From NCBI RefSeq assembly GCF_002482385.1, contig NZ_DLFW01000048.1, forward strand, positions 1 through 64,000: a stretch of 64,000 nucleotides of DNA. The letters run 5' to 3'. Position numbers and translations under genes: made by a program. How positions within the stretch are numbered: position 1 is the stretch's first letter; every line of letters begins with the position of its first letter. Below, piece by piece: positions 1-8,467 of the stretch. Source of the stretch: Dysgonomonas sp. UBA7710. GTDB lineage: Bacteria > Bacteroidota > Bacteroidia > Bacteroidales > Dysgonomonadaceae. The notes below the pieces were generated by a model, which was not told where the DNA came from, searched no databases, and saw nothing but the letters and a program-made list of their open reading frames with translations.

Positions 1-52
1 GTATCGTAAAAATAAAAAATCTTCGTAATTTTGTAGAGAAATTTAGTGAAGT

Positions 53-766
53 ATGGATAAGTATCGAAAAATATACAACGATAACTTCTTGGGAACATCA
101 GATGTTTCCATCCTTAAATTCTATTATGCCAGCTTTAAGATACAACAAGCGAAAGGTAAAGCTCCTGATGTAAATGTCTTTTTAGATGATTGTGCGAAAA
201 TATCTGAAGAGAGTAACCTTATGCTAAAAGTTTCCAGCGTAATACCGTTCTTTAATTTGCTTTTTGGAACAGGTAGAGAACAAAAACATATAGCTGAAAT
301 AATAAGGACCAAACGTGAAGAAGTAGAGAAGCTATTCATACAGGATGATATTTCGGATGAAGCTATAAAATCTATGTTGTATGGCATGTCATCTTTTACA
401 CAAGCTGGTAGCTTGACAAAAGAAGATATGATACAGGTAGTAAAAGATAAAATTCTAAAATGCTATTCTATAAAAGGCAGGAAGCAATTAGGCGATCGTA
501 TTTTCGGCTATTTATTGGCTTCGGAACTTATTTCCGCCTATACACCCGAAGAGCGATTGCAAGCATGGCAAATACTTATCGGAGAAAAAATTGCTCCGTC
601 CGATACAAAGCTACACGCGACTCCCTCCTTAAACCGTAGTAATGTCGATAGTAAAACACTTCTAAAGCATTTAGATACGATTCGGGAATTTTATTCTGAA
701 ATTAGACTTGCAAAAGCGGTATCGATTATTGAAAAAGACATGAAAACTCTATCGCTCAAAGTCTGA
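53..766 (+). CDS. Hypothetical protein of the mobile element
   Basis: This 237-residue protein has no family I recognise. It has no signal peptide, and its only hydrophobic patch (about residues 63-72, around VIPFFNLLFG) is too short to be a clear membrane segment. The rest is charged and predicted mostly helical, suggesting a soluble cytoplasmic protein. The ATG start lies 52 bases into the window. It stands alone ahead of the helix-turn-helix/helicase/primase/relaxase genes, in the same direction, where small replication or regulatory proteins of mobilizable elements often sit. That role is only a guess from position. Confidence 0.6.
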   Translation: MDKYRKIYNDNFLGTSDVSILKFYYASFKIQQAKGKAPDVNVFLDDCAKISEESNLMLKVSSVIPFFNLLFGTGREQKHIAEIIRTKREEVEKLFIQDDISDEAIKSMLYGMSSFTQAGSLTKEDMIQVVKDKILKCYSIKGRKQLGDRIFGYLLASELISAYTPEERLQAWQILIGEKIAPSDTKLHATPSLNRSNVDSKTLLKHLDTIREFYSEIRLAKAVSIIEKDMKTLSLKV

Positions 767-898
767 GACTCTCCTTTATTTCTATTCAGTTATCTTTATT
801 TATTCTCAGCGTAACAAACGGACTTGCCCCATTTCGTGAGTTGTTGTCCCAACTTGTCCCAGTGATATAAATTGCTTATATTCAGATAAATTGTTATA

Positions 899-906
899 TA
901 TATTTG
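899..906 (+). promoter_or_regulatory. Bacteroidales -7 box for the replication/mobilization genes
   Basis: TATATTTG fits the TAnnTTTG -7 element. No TTG lies at the ideal 19-20 base spacing; the nearest is at 872-874. The box overlaps the TTG at 904 that could extend the next frame upstream, which argues for the ATG at 937 as the real start. Confidence 0.45.
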
Positions 907-936
907 TCTTTCGAAATTTCTAAAATTATTAGTAAA

Positions 937-1221
937 ATGAGAAAGACATTCAAGAAATTCTGGTTAAAATCAGAAAATGAGGAAGCTATTGAGAATAGTA
1001 TTCCTCAAGAACAAGTATCGCCGGTTGACAAGGCGATGAACAATCTAATCAAAATGAAAGAGGCTGTTAAACTTCTCAAGGCCTCTGCTCCCACCGTCCG
1101 TAAATATGCCAGACTTGGTTATTATAAAGAATACCGATTCGGCGAAAAACTTGTATTTTACAACAAAGAAGAAATCTTAAACTTTATCTTAAACCGACTC
1201 AGAACCGCAGAAGATTCTTGA
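937..1221 (+). CDS. Helix-turn-helix (excisionase/MerR-like) protein
   Basis: This 94-residue protein ends in a winged helix-turn-helix of the excisionase type: a LLKASAPTVRKYARLG helix pair followed by a KEYRFGEKLVFYNKEEI wing. Such proteins bind element DNA and act in excision or in controlling replication and mobilization genes. I chose the ATG at 937 over an upstream TTG at 904 because that TTG lies inside a -7 promoter box. The VapE-like gene starts four bases after the stop, so the two are very probably co-transcribed. The N-terminal 40 residues are charged and not recognisable. Confidence 0.75.
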   Translation: MRKTFKKFWLKSENEEAIENSIPQEQVSPVDKAMNNLIKMKEAVKLLKASAPTVRKYARLGYYKEYRFGEKLVFYNKEEILNFILNRLRTAEDS

Positions 1222-1225
1222 TGCC

Positions 1226-2434
1226 ATGAAAGAAAAAGCATCAGCCTCTGCCCGTAGGTCGAAAAATGAACGGATTGAAGAGGAACTGCGGACACTGTAC
1301 AACTTTCGGTTCAATACCGTAAAGAGCCGGACAGAGTACCGGGACATCCATGCACAAGGGGAATTCAGGCCTGTAACCAAATACTTCCTGAATTCCCTCC
1401 GCCGGGAAATTGATGTCCGCATTGGCATTACCACTTCTGCGGATAATATCCGGGCTATTCTCGAAAGCAACTTTGCGGAAAAAGTACATCCCATCCGGGA
1501 ATATCTTTCTCGATTGCCTTTGCTGAATCCGTTGGACTTTGGATATACTGATCAGCTCTTGCAAACCGTTGAAGTCTCCAATCCTGATAAGTGGAAAGAA
1601 TACATTTTAAAGTGGCTGATCGGGGTTGTAGCTAATGCGATGAGTGATGTCGGTTGTCAGAATCACACTTGTTTAGTGCTGACTGGCGAACAAGGTAAGT
1701 TTAAAACAACATGGCTCGACCATCTTTGCCCAGATCCGTTAAAAAGCTATCTGTTCACAGGGAAGATAGATCCACAGGGAAAAGATGTATTGACCCTGAT
1801 CGCCGAATACCTGTTTATCAATATTGATGACCAGCTGCGAGCTTTAAACAAACATGATGAGAACGAACTCAAAAACCTGATAACGACTCCGGCTGTCAAG
1901 TACCGCAGGCCATACGATACCTATATTGAAGAATACTCTCATCTGGCGAGCTTTATGGCATCGGTGAACGGCAACGATTTTCTGACTGATCCTACAGGCA
2001 GCAGACGCTTTCTTCCATTCGAGGTTATCCGTATTGATATCGACAAGGCTTTATCCATCAATATGGATCATGTTTTCTCTGAAATCATGTATTTATACAA
2101 ACAAAGTGTCCGCTATTGGTTTGATAACAAGGAAATAGAAGAATTACACAGGTTAAGTTCGGGTTTTCATGTGCAAACAGTAGAATATGAAATGCTGATG
2201 CAGGGTTTTGAAAAGCCCGATGATACGGACGATTCGTTTATGACAACGGCTCAGGTACTGAACTATCTAAAGATATTTAGCTCTTTGCCCCTGTCAGAGA
2301 AACGGATGGGCGAAGCCATCCGGAAGGCTGGATTTACACGGACTCAGAAACGGATTAACCGCAATCCCTCTCCTGTATATGGTTACCGGATAAAGAAGAT
2401 TAAGCCGAATCCCTTTGTCGATCAAGAACTGTAA
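1226..2434 (+). CDS. VapE-family P-loop ATPase (replicative helicase-like)
   Basis: This 402-residue protein belongs to the virulence-associated E family (VapE, PF05272), superfamily-3-like helicases found in mobile elements and phage satellites. The Walker A motif is GEQGKFKTTW at about residues 154-163. A hydrophobic strand ending in acidic residues (LFINIDDQL, about 193-201) fits Walker B, and the following segment SVNGNDFLTDPTGSRRFLPFEV is the family's typical sensor and arginine-finger region. It is probably the initiator or helicase that copies the excised circular form together with the primase-like protein downstream. It follows the helix-turn-helix gene by four bases. Confidence 0.82.
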   Translation: MKEKASASARRSKNERIEEELRTLYNFRFNTVKSRTEYRDIHAQGEFRPVTKYFLNSLRREIDVRIGITTSADNIRAILESNFAEKVHPIREYLSRLPLLNPLDFGYTDQLLQTVEVSNPDKWKEYILKWLIGVVANAMSDVGCQNHTCLVLTGEQGKFKTTWLDHLCPDPLKSYLFTGKIDPQGKDVLTLIAEYLFINIDDQLRALNKHDENELKNLITTPAVKYRRPYDTYIEEYSHLASFMASVNGNDFLTDPTGSRRFLPFEVIRIDIDKALSINMDHVFSEIMYLYKQSVRYWFDNKEIEELHRLSSGFHVQTVEYEMLMQGFEKPDDTDDSFMTTAQVLNYLKIFSSLPLSEKRMGEAIRKAGFTRTQKRINRNPSPVYGYRIKKIKPNPFVDQEL

Positions 2435-2457
2435 TAAAGATGATGCATTCTTTTTGC

Positions 2458-2651
2458 TTACTACCTTACTACATAACAGATAATCCCATGAAAGAAAAAA
2501 GATTAGATGTAGTAGGTGCAAAAATATCATCTTACTCTCCTGTTACTACCTTACTACAGTTGTAAGGTATTTAGTTACTACAATTCGATATAGATACTAC
2601 ATATTACAACCTAAAAATAAAACACTTAAGTCATTTGTAGTATGTAGTAAG
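2458..2651. repeat. Iteron-like repeats, candidate replication origin
   Basis: The 247-base gap between helicase and primase genes carries a perfect 16-base direct repeat, TTACTACCTTACTACA, at 2458-2473 and 2543-2558. A related inverted motif, GTAGTATGTAGTAAG, lies at 2637-2651, and TACTACATATTAC near 2595 is a further variant. Repeats next to helicase and primase genes suggest an origin or an autoregulatory site for the excised element. Confidence 0.5.
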
Positions 2652-2681
2652 AAAAAGTTTTACAAAATTAAAAACAAGATT

Positions 2682-3647
2682 ATGACAACATATAACGAAG
2701 CAAATAAAATAAGTATCAAAGTCTATCTGGCTAATAGAGGTATCCATCCGGTTAAAGATCATGGTTATTATGGCATGTACCGTTCTCCATTCAGAGAGGA
2801 CAATAATGCAAGCCTGAAAGTCGATTATAATAAAAATCTATGGATCGATTTCGGAAGCAATGACGGGGGAACAATGATCGATTTGGTTATGCGAATCAAT
2901 AATTGTTCATTGAACGAAGCAATGCAAGAACTAAATCGATACAACAGTACATCAGTAAATCTGCACAACACTACAACAGCACAACAGCAATCAGAGTCTT
3001 TTTCTTTTCACGGCAATAATTCAAAGAAGAATACCCCTGCTATAACAATACAAAAGGTGCTTCCGATCACACACCAAGCCCTGATCGATTATATATCGGA
3101 AAGAAAGATAAGTCTTGATATCGCCAAGCAATATTGCTCTGAAATTCATTATTCCGTGAACGGAAAATCTTTCTTTGCTATCGGTTTTCCAAATGATAAT
3201 GAGGGTTGGATATTACGGAGCGAGCCATTTAAGGGTTGTACTTCTATGGATGTAGCAACATATAACGGAGCAAACAATACCAATAACACAAAAGAATCGT
3301 GTTTAGTCTTTGAAGGTTTTACCGATTTCCTCTCCTACCTGACATTAAGGAATATTCATTCTCCCCAAGAGGATGCTATAGTACTTAATTCACTATCCAA
3401 CCTTCCCAAAGCTATCGACAAGCTAAAAGAATACAAAGAAGTCCATACTTATCTCGATAATGATAGTCCGGGAAAGAAAGCTACTCTAACCATTAAACAA
3501 ACTCATCCGGCTGTAATTGATCAGTCAGCAAAGTATGCAGGCTATAAAGACCTGAACGAGTATCTTATTTCGATCAGGCAGATACAGCAAAAAGAGAAGC
3601 CTAAAACGGAAGTCGAACGGAAACCCTTCAAAGGTTTCAGACCCTAA
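2682..3647 (+). CDS. DNA primase-like protein (CHC2-like plus Toprim)
   Basis: This 321-residue protein has a DnaG-type layout. An N-terminal CHC2-like domain (about residues 10-90, SPFREDNNASLKVDYNKNLW then GGTMIDLV) is followed by a low-complexity Q/N/S linker and a Toprim domain with its glutamate at E211 (FEGFTDFLSYL) and the acidic pair D259/D261 (LDNDSPG). The zinc-binding cysteines of classic CHC2 fingers are absent, as in many Bacteroides element primases. The C-terminus is basic. It likely primes replication of the mobilized or excised DNA. It starts right after the repeat-rich candidate origin. Confidence 0.85.
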   Translation: MTTYNEANKISIKVYLANRGIHPVKDHGYYGMYRSPFREDNNASLKVDYNKNLWIDFGSNDGGTMIDLVMRINNCSLNEAMQELNRYNSTSVNLHNTTTAQQQSESFSFHGNNSKKNTPAITIQKVLPITHQALIDYISERKISLDIAKQYCSEIHYSVNGKSFFAIGFPNDNEGWILRSEPFKGCTSMDVATYNGANNTNNTKESCLVFEGFTDFLSYLTLRNIHSPQEDAIVLNSLSNLPKAIDKLKEYKEVHTYLDNDSPGKKATLTIKQTHPAVIDQSAKYAGYKDLNEYLISIRQIQQKEKPKTEVERKPFKGFRP

Positions 3648-3659
3648 ACTTTCATGCGT

Positions 3660-3800
3660 ACCCAAGGGGCTTTTGAAAAAGCCATAGCCTATTAGGGATT
3701 TTTCTTTACGCTCTCGTTTCACTACCACTAAAAAATCCCAATAGGCAAAGGGTGTTCCCCCTTTTGAATCCCCCTGAGCGGTCTGATGACCGCAGTCGCT
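3660..3800. other. Candidate origin of transfer (oriT), hairpin cluster
   Basis: The 258-base gap before the relaxase gene is packed with inverted repeats: a 7-base stem at 3668-3683; an imperfect pair at 3687-3703 and 3730-3746 built on GCCTATT and GGGATTTTT; a GCGGTC/GACCGC hairpin at 3778-3793; and directly after it AGTCGC/GCGACT at 3794-3810. Clustered hairpins just upstream of a MobV relaxase are where oriT usually lies in Bacteroides elements. The nick site is not identifiable by eye. Confidence 0.6.
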
Positions 3801-3905
3801 TTAAGCGACTATTTGGAATGATGAATCATAGTCCACCGACAAGGGATAGGCGGCAGGCATGGTTTCCAATTATCAAAATTACGAACTTTTTAATTAAAAA
3901 TAGCT

Positions 3906-5321
3906 ATGGGATATGTTGTTCTTCATTTAGATAAATCACCACGAAACGAAGCGGCGATGACAGACCATATAGAACGGAAAGTAATAGCTCCGAATGTCGA
4001 TCCGAAACGGACACATTTGAATAAAGAATTGATTGAATTTCCCGAAGGAGTAACCAATAGAACGGAAGCGATACAACACCGACTGGAAAATGCAGGGCTA
4101 AGCCGTAAGGTCGGAAAAAACCAGGTACAGGTTATTCGACTTATACTCTCCGGCAGTACTGAAGACATGCTGAGAATACAAGCGGAAGGCAAACTCGATG
4201 AATGGTGTCGGGATAGTATGGATTGGCTAAAAAAAGAATACGGAGAGAAAAATGTTGTAGCGGCAACTTTGCATCTGGATGAAGATGCTCCGCATATACA
4301 CGCTTCGGTAGTTCCGATTGTTCAGGGAGAACGGAGAAAGAAAAAATCCAATAAAGAACCGGAAGCTCCCAAAAAGCAGTATAAGAAGAAAAACATAAAT
4401 AGGCCTCGACTCTGTGCTGATGATGTAATGACCAAAGAAAAGCTGATCCACTATCAGGATAGTTATGCGGAAGCTATGGCTCAATATGGATTGGATCGAG
4501 GTATCAAAGGATCGGAAGCCCGGCATATCAGCACATCGGAGTTTTATCGCAATCAAAAAGAAGAGTCCAATAACTTACAGGTAAATATAGGCTTATTGCT
4601 GATGCAGGAAGAATCCAGACGCAAGAACATTGAGCAACTCAAACAACAGGAACAAGAGGCAAAGCAAGATTTCGAACAAGCCGAGAAGCAGAAGCAACAG
4701 AAAGAAGCCGAATTGCTACAAACAGAACAGGTACTTAGTAAAACTAAGGGCGAATTGAAAACCGAGAAACTCAAAAATACGGCGGCCGATGTAGGTTCTA
4801 CTATTATGGATGGGATTAGCTCTATGATAGGTTCTTCCAAAGTGAAACGGCAACAGCAGGAGATAGAGTATCTGAAAGAAGAAAAGGAAAATCTAATTCA
4901 AGAAGTGAAGACTCTGAAACAGGATATGCAGACCAAGCAAAAGGAACATGAGACTGCATATGATAAACTAAAACAGGAGCTAAAGAAAATCTATGACTTA
5001 TTTCCAAAGATCAAAGAGTTGCTATGGATTGAAAAGTTGTTACAGACTATGAAGTTTACAGAGAGTCTTATCAAGAATATATTAGAAATAAAACCTGTTG
5101 TATTCAAAGGGGATGTATATTCTCCTGAATACAAACGATATTTCAAAACGGAAAGGTCTGTTGCGGAGATCAAGCAACATTCAGAAAAGCCAGACAAATA
5201 TGAACTGACTATTGACGGAGTGGATGATACAAACTGGTGCAGGAAGAAATATAAGGAATCGTTGGAAGCTTTGGGGATAAAACCGAATGAACCTAAAAAA
5301 AATCAGGGACAGAGACGGTAA
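3906..5321 (+). CDS. MobV-family relaxase (Mob/Pre)
   Basis: This 471-residue protein matches the Mob/Pre plasmid mobilization family (PF01076, MobV). The N-terminal relaxase domain covers about residues 1-215 and holds the HLDEDAPHIHASVVP metal-binding motif, with histidines at 123, 130 and 132. An acidic and glutamine-rich coiled coil fills about residues 215-350, typical of MobV proteins. The protein would nick oriT and pilot the strand in transfer by a helper conjugation system. The candidate oriT lies just upstream. No MobB/C partner or coupling protein is visible in the window. Confidence 0.92.
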   Translation: MGYVVLHLDKSPRNEAAMTDHIERKVIAPNVDPKRTHLNKELIEFPEGVTNRTEAIQHRLENAGLSRKVGKNQVQVIRLILSGSTEDMLRIQAEGKLDEWCRDSMDWLKKEYGEKNVVAATLHLDEDAPHIHASVVPIVQGERRKKKSNKEPEAPKKQYKKKNINRPRLCADDVMTKEKLIHYQDSYAEAMAQYGLDRGIKGSEARHISTSEFYRNQKEESNNLQVNIGLLLMQEESRRKNIEQLKQQEQEAKQDFEQAEKQKQQKEAELLQTEQVLSKTKGELKTEKLKNTAADVGSTIMDGISSMIGSSKVKRQQQEIEYLKEEKENLIQEVKTLKQDMQTKQKEHETAYDKLKQELKKIYDLFPKIKELLWIEKLLQTMKFTESLIKNILEIKPVVFKGDVYSPEYKRYFKTERSVAEIKQHSEKPDKYELTIDGVDDTNWCRKKYKESLEALGIKPNEPKKNQGQRR

Positions 5322-5400
5322 ATCCTAGAAGAAATCAATATAAATTGAAATAGCTCAAACACCTATTTTATCCAACTTTCAAGTGATCATATATGTAACA

Positions 5401-5438
5401 AAGAGTCATTCCCGATAAGGTATGGCTCTTCGTGTTTT
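5401..5438 (+). terminator. Probable terminator after the relaxase gene
   Basis: AAGAGTCAT at 5401-5409 pairs with ATGGCTCTT at 5422-5430 (one G-U pair), followed by CGTGTTTT. It would end the mobilization transcript before the convergent fimbrial operon. Confidence 0.5.
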
Positions 5439-5498
5439 CCAATACTATTGAGTAAGCTGAAATTTTTCAAGTATCCCAATAATTATGGATCAAAATGT

Positions 5499-5864
5499 TT
5501 AGTCGTGCAAATGATTTATCAGTATCAAAAGTTCACCTTTCCATTTACGACCATCCCAACCAATATAGCATATATGGTCATCAGTATGAGATTTAGATTC
5601 ATCACCTTCGGGAGAATGCACAAAAGTTGTTCCGTCAAACTTCAGTTGCCATTTTTCACCTGCGTCTGAAATGTAGTTTAAAATATTATCAGTATGCCCT
5701 TTGTCTTTTTTCCCTTCGGGATAATGATAAAATTTACCATCTTTAAACTCAGCTGTCCAACGGGTTTTATCCCATGTCAGATAGTCAAGATAATTCGAAG
5801 CTGTTTTAATCTCTTTTGGATTTTCTAGAGAAGTAAATACAAACCATGTACTTTTCATAATCAT
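5499..5864 (-). CDS. Small protein with an internal tandem repeat
   Basis: This 121-residue protein has no signal peptide and no family I can name. It is built of about two copies of a roughly 45-residue unit: YLTWDKTRWTAEFKDGKFYHYPEG then GHTDNI, echoed by YISDAGEKWQLKFDGTTFVHSPEG then SHTDDH, with a third partial start at YIGWDGRKWKGEL. Aromatic and charged residues alternate in a beta-strand pattern, suggesting a small repeat fold. The third codon is also ATG, so the start may be two residues later. It is the last gene on this strand after the fimbrillins, 128 bases behind them, and may be separate from the operon. Confidence 0.6.
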   Translation of the reverse strand: MIMKSTWFVFTSLENPKEIKTASNYLDYLTWDKTRWTAEFKDGKFYHYPEGKKDKGHTDNILNYISDAGEKWQLKFDGTTFVHSPEGDESKSHTDDHICYIGWDGRKWKGELLILINHLHD

Positions 5865-5992
5865 TTTTTTTAAATTGTTTTACATTCATTTGTCTTTTAT
5901 CCTATTTCTTTTTCCTCCTTTCTTTAGAAACAGCTCTATTTTGTTTTTCCTACTCTATTTCCGGCTTTTCGGATACCACCTTTATTTATTCT

Positions 5993-7477
5993 TTAAAAAT
6001 CATTTATCACTCTCATTTTTGCATTGTTACCACTCCACAGTAAGAAAAATTTAGATCCTGAACTAAAGTATATATAATATACAAATCCTCCTCCCGGGGT
6101 AGGATTTCCCCATTCATCACTTTTAGGTGATCCATAATACAATGAACCTGTAATATTATCTCCACCTGCATCTGTTATTTTAGTATTGAACCAAGTTTGG
6201 GCGGAATCGTTTCTATTTCTGTTACTTGGGTAGTCTTCTCCCCATGTCTCGTAATTCATCCCATTATAAGCACAATAAAGGTAATCCATATCTACACTCA
6301 GGGGTGTATACCAACCTGTGCCCGCATTATAAGTAGTTCCATAATTTGTAGCCCATGTTTCATCCAGTGCAACCTCTGCCCGTTCATACAATCCGACAAT
6401 TTTCCCATGTACACTAACCTTATCATACGGATGATTGCCAGCTCCTTGATTACTTAGCCAGAATACAACACCTACAGCCGGCATTCCGCTGATAAGTACT
6501 CCGTTTTGGTATATGGCAGTAGGATCTGGATAGTAGTCGCCTACCTTATACCCCTTTTGTATTGTACCCTGTGTTGCAGGATTACCTGTTCCTATCCAAC
6601 TTGTAATACCACTGGAGCTAACAGTTATACCGGTCTTGCCTACTGTAATATTATATTGATGGTTTTTACCTATCTGAAGTTCTGTATTCGCAGGAAAATT
6701 CCATTCAAATTTGCTTGCATTGTCGGTTAGAGTTACAACCAATTTATTTCCCGATAAGGTTTGCGGTATAACAATAGCTGAACTGCTCAACCCATCTGTG
6801 GCGGTGTTGGCTATTAATGTCTGCCCGCTGTTGGTTTCCGTTACCGATCCATTTGCCAAACTTACACTGGCAGTAGTAGCAAGATTGGTAATTTCTATTT
6901 TAGCTCCTGTCAGATTTGGGGAACCTGTACTCGAAATCAGCATAAAACTGAGCTTGCTTAATGCATGGTTGAATCCCAAATCTACTGTACCACTATTTTT
7001 ATTGTAACCACCACTGGCGGTATTTGCCGTATTAGCATATAATACATCGATATTGGCAGGACTAGTCTGATTGCTTACATCGACAGGATAAATATAATTC
7101 GTTAATGAGGATTTATACGGGTAGTAGGCGATAAAGTCCACTTTGTCTCCATTCTGTGGATAGAAAATAGGCGTGCCACTCACAGGAGTAAATCCGCTTA
7201 TAACGTTGCCGCCTGTCTGCGCCTTATATTCGACATTATCAGCATCCTCTGTTATATAGCTACTATTAAGGGGTTGCCCATTCTTTAGCATAAAAATGCC
7301 TATGGGATCATTCAGCGTCCATTGATTGCCATCATTTGTGGTTTTGGTTTGGACAATGCCTGAACCGAACTGCACGGCAACAGGAGCAGCTTTGCCTCCT
7401 ACATCCTCATCGCTGTTGCATCCCGTTAGGAGGCAGGATGCAACAAGAAGAGTATATAATCTGATTATTTGCTTCAT
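5993..7477 (-). CDS. Fimbrillin-family lipoprotein with extended C-terminus
   Basis: This 494-residue lipoprotein has the lipobox LLTGC near residue 19. Its N-terminal 300 residues match the fimbrillin fold (Mfa_like_1 type): NQWTLNDPIGIFML, ADNVEY, IFYPQNGDKVDFIAYYPY and a GKNHQYNITV strand before the domain end. About 190 further residues, rich in W, Y and G (for instance WATNYGTTYNAGTGWYTPL), are absent from its two neighbours. They make this the best candidate for a tip adhesin or accessory fimbrillin. It is the last fimbrillin of the operon, 22 bases after the previous one. Confidence 0.82.
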   Translation of the reverse strand: MKQIIRLYTLLVASCLLTGCNSDEDVGGKAAPVAVQFGSGIVQTKTTNDGNQWTLNDPIGIFMLKNGQPLNSSYITEDADNVEYKAQTGGNVISGFTPVSGTPIFYPQNGDKVDFIAYYPYKSSLTNYIYPVDVSNQTSPANIDVLYANTANTASGGYNKNSGTVDLGFNHALSKLSFMLISSTGSPNLTGAKIEITNLATTASVSLANGSVTETNSGQTLIANTATDGLSSSAIVIPQTLSGNKLVVTLTDNASKFEWNFPANTELQIGKNHQYNITVGKTGITVSSSGITSWIGTGNPATQGTIQKGYKVGDYYPDPTAIYQNGVLISGMPAVGVVFWLSNQGAGNHPYDKVSVHGKIVGLYERAEVALDETWATNYGTTYNAGTGWYTPLSVDMDYLYCAYNGMNYETWGEDYPSNRNRNDSAQTWFNTKITDAGGDNITGSLYYGSPKSDEWGNPTPGGGFVYYIYFSSGSKFFLLWSGNNAKMRVINDF

Positions 7478-7499
7478 AACTGTTCAGTTTCTGACTATT

Positions 7500-8420
7500 T
7501 TACTTGGCAGTACCCGAAACAGCTCCTACCTGATCCCATCCATTGATAGTACCACGAACAGCTACGCCTGTGCGTTGCACCGTAACATTGAAGGTGTGTT
7601 TTTCAGCTTTGGCAAAAGTTGTGGCAGGGACTTCATAAACAAATACTTCGCTTTTGGCATTGTTCAGAGCGAACTCAACAGTTACCACACCTGCGGTAAA
7701 AGACTGGGGCACTACAATCGCTTCGTACAGCTTTCCGCCAGTAGTGTTTTTTGTCAATATGTCTGCAACGGTATTTGGTGTACTCAATAAATCTGTGGTT
7801 ATGTTATAATTAGCTTTTGTATTCAACCCATTGATGGTTACAGTCATGTTAGCTAGATCGGTTTGTGTAAGCCCGTTATCGGTGTCGGGAGTTGTATTGA
7901 TTATCACCTTAGTCAACTTGTGATCGAATGCTAGATTTACATAGCTCACTCCTTGTGTTTTGTCGTATCCCGATCCGCTATTGTTGGCCGTTGCCCTCAT
8001 CAGGTCGATAGCCGACTGATTGCTTTGGTTGGCTACATTTATGGGATATACATAACTGCTTACCGAACCACTGTAGGGGTGATAGGCAATAAAGTCTACT
8101 TTCTGCGTAGCATCCACCGGATAGTAAATAGGGGTAGTGGATGTGAAAGTTGCTGCCGCACCTGTGGATGTTGTAGTGTACTTAATATTTTCGGCATCTT
8201 CGGCTATAAGCACGTCTCCGGTTTCTACCATATAGATACCGATTGCCTCGTTGCCTTCCCACTGATTGCCATCGCTTCCGCCTACTTTGGTCTGGTTAGC
8301 AGATACACCTGACGAAAATTTTACATGTCCGTCGTTTGTTTCGGGTGTGTTGTCTTCGTTACTACATGATACAAGTAAAATTACTGTAATTGCTAATGCT
8401 GACAGAAATTTTGTTTTCAT
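7500..8420 (-). CDS. Fimbrillin-family lipoprotein
   Basis: This 306-residue lipoprotein has its lipobox at LLVSC, about residue 19. It shares the fimbrillin signature with the next gene: NQWEGNEAIGIYMV, AENIKY, PIYYPVDATQKVDFIAYHPY, and a C-terminal EKHTFNVTVQRTGV strand. In Bacteroidales fimbriae such proteins are exported as lipoproteins, processed by an arginine-specific protease and polymerised by strand exchange; the processing site is not clear here. Its standard length and central place in the operon make it a candidate stalk subunit. It is separated by 47 bases from the upstream fimbrillin. Confidence 0.85.
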   Translation of the reverse strand: MKTKFLSALAITVILLVSCSNEDNTPETNDGHVKFSSGVSANQTKVGGSDGNQWEGNEAIGIYMVETGDVLIAEDAENIKYTTTSTGAAATFTSTTPIYYPVDATQKVDFIAYHPYSGSVSSYVYPINVANQSNQSAIDLMRATANNSGSGYDKTQGVSYVNLAFDHKLTKVIINTTPDTDNGLTQTDLANMTVTINGLNTKANYNITTDLLSTPNTVADILTKNTTGGKLYEAIVVPQSFTAGVVTVEFALNNAKSEVFVYEVPATTFAKAEKHTFNVTVQRTGVAVRGTINGWDQVGAVSGTAK

Positions 8421-8467
8421 AATCTGTTTTGTTTAAATTATTTTATATATTATTTATTATTCCTATT

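Noticed and set aside
2435..2681. CRISPR-like repeats
   Set aside because: Only two perfect copies of a 16-base motif exist, without regular spacers or cas genes.
3752..3934. A 60-codon frame just before the relaxase gene
   Set aside because: It runs through the hairpins of the candidate oriT, has no family pattern and overlaps the relaxase start.
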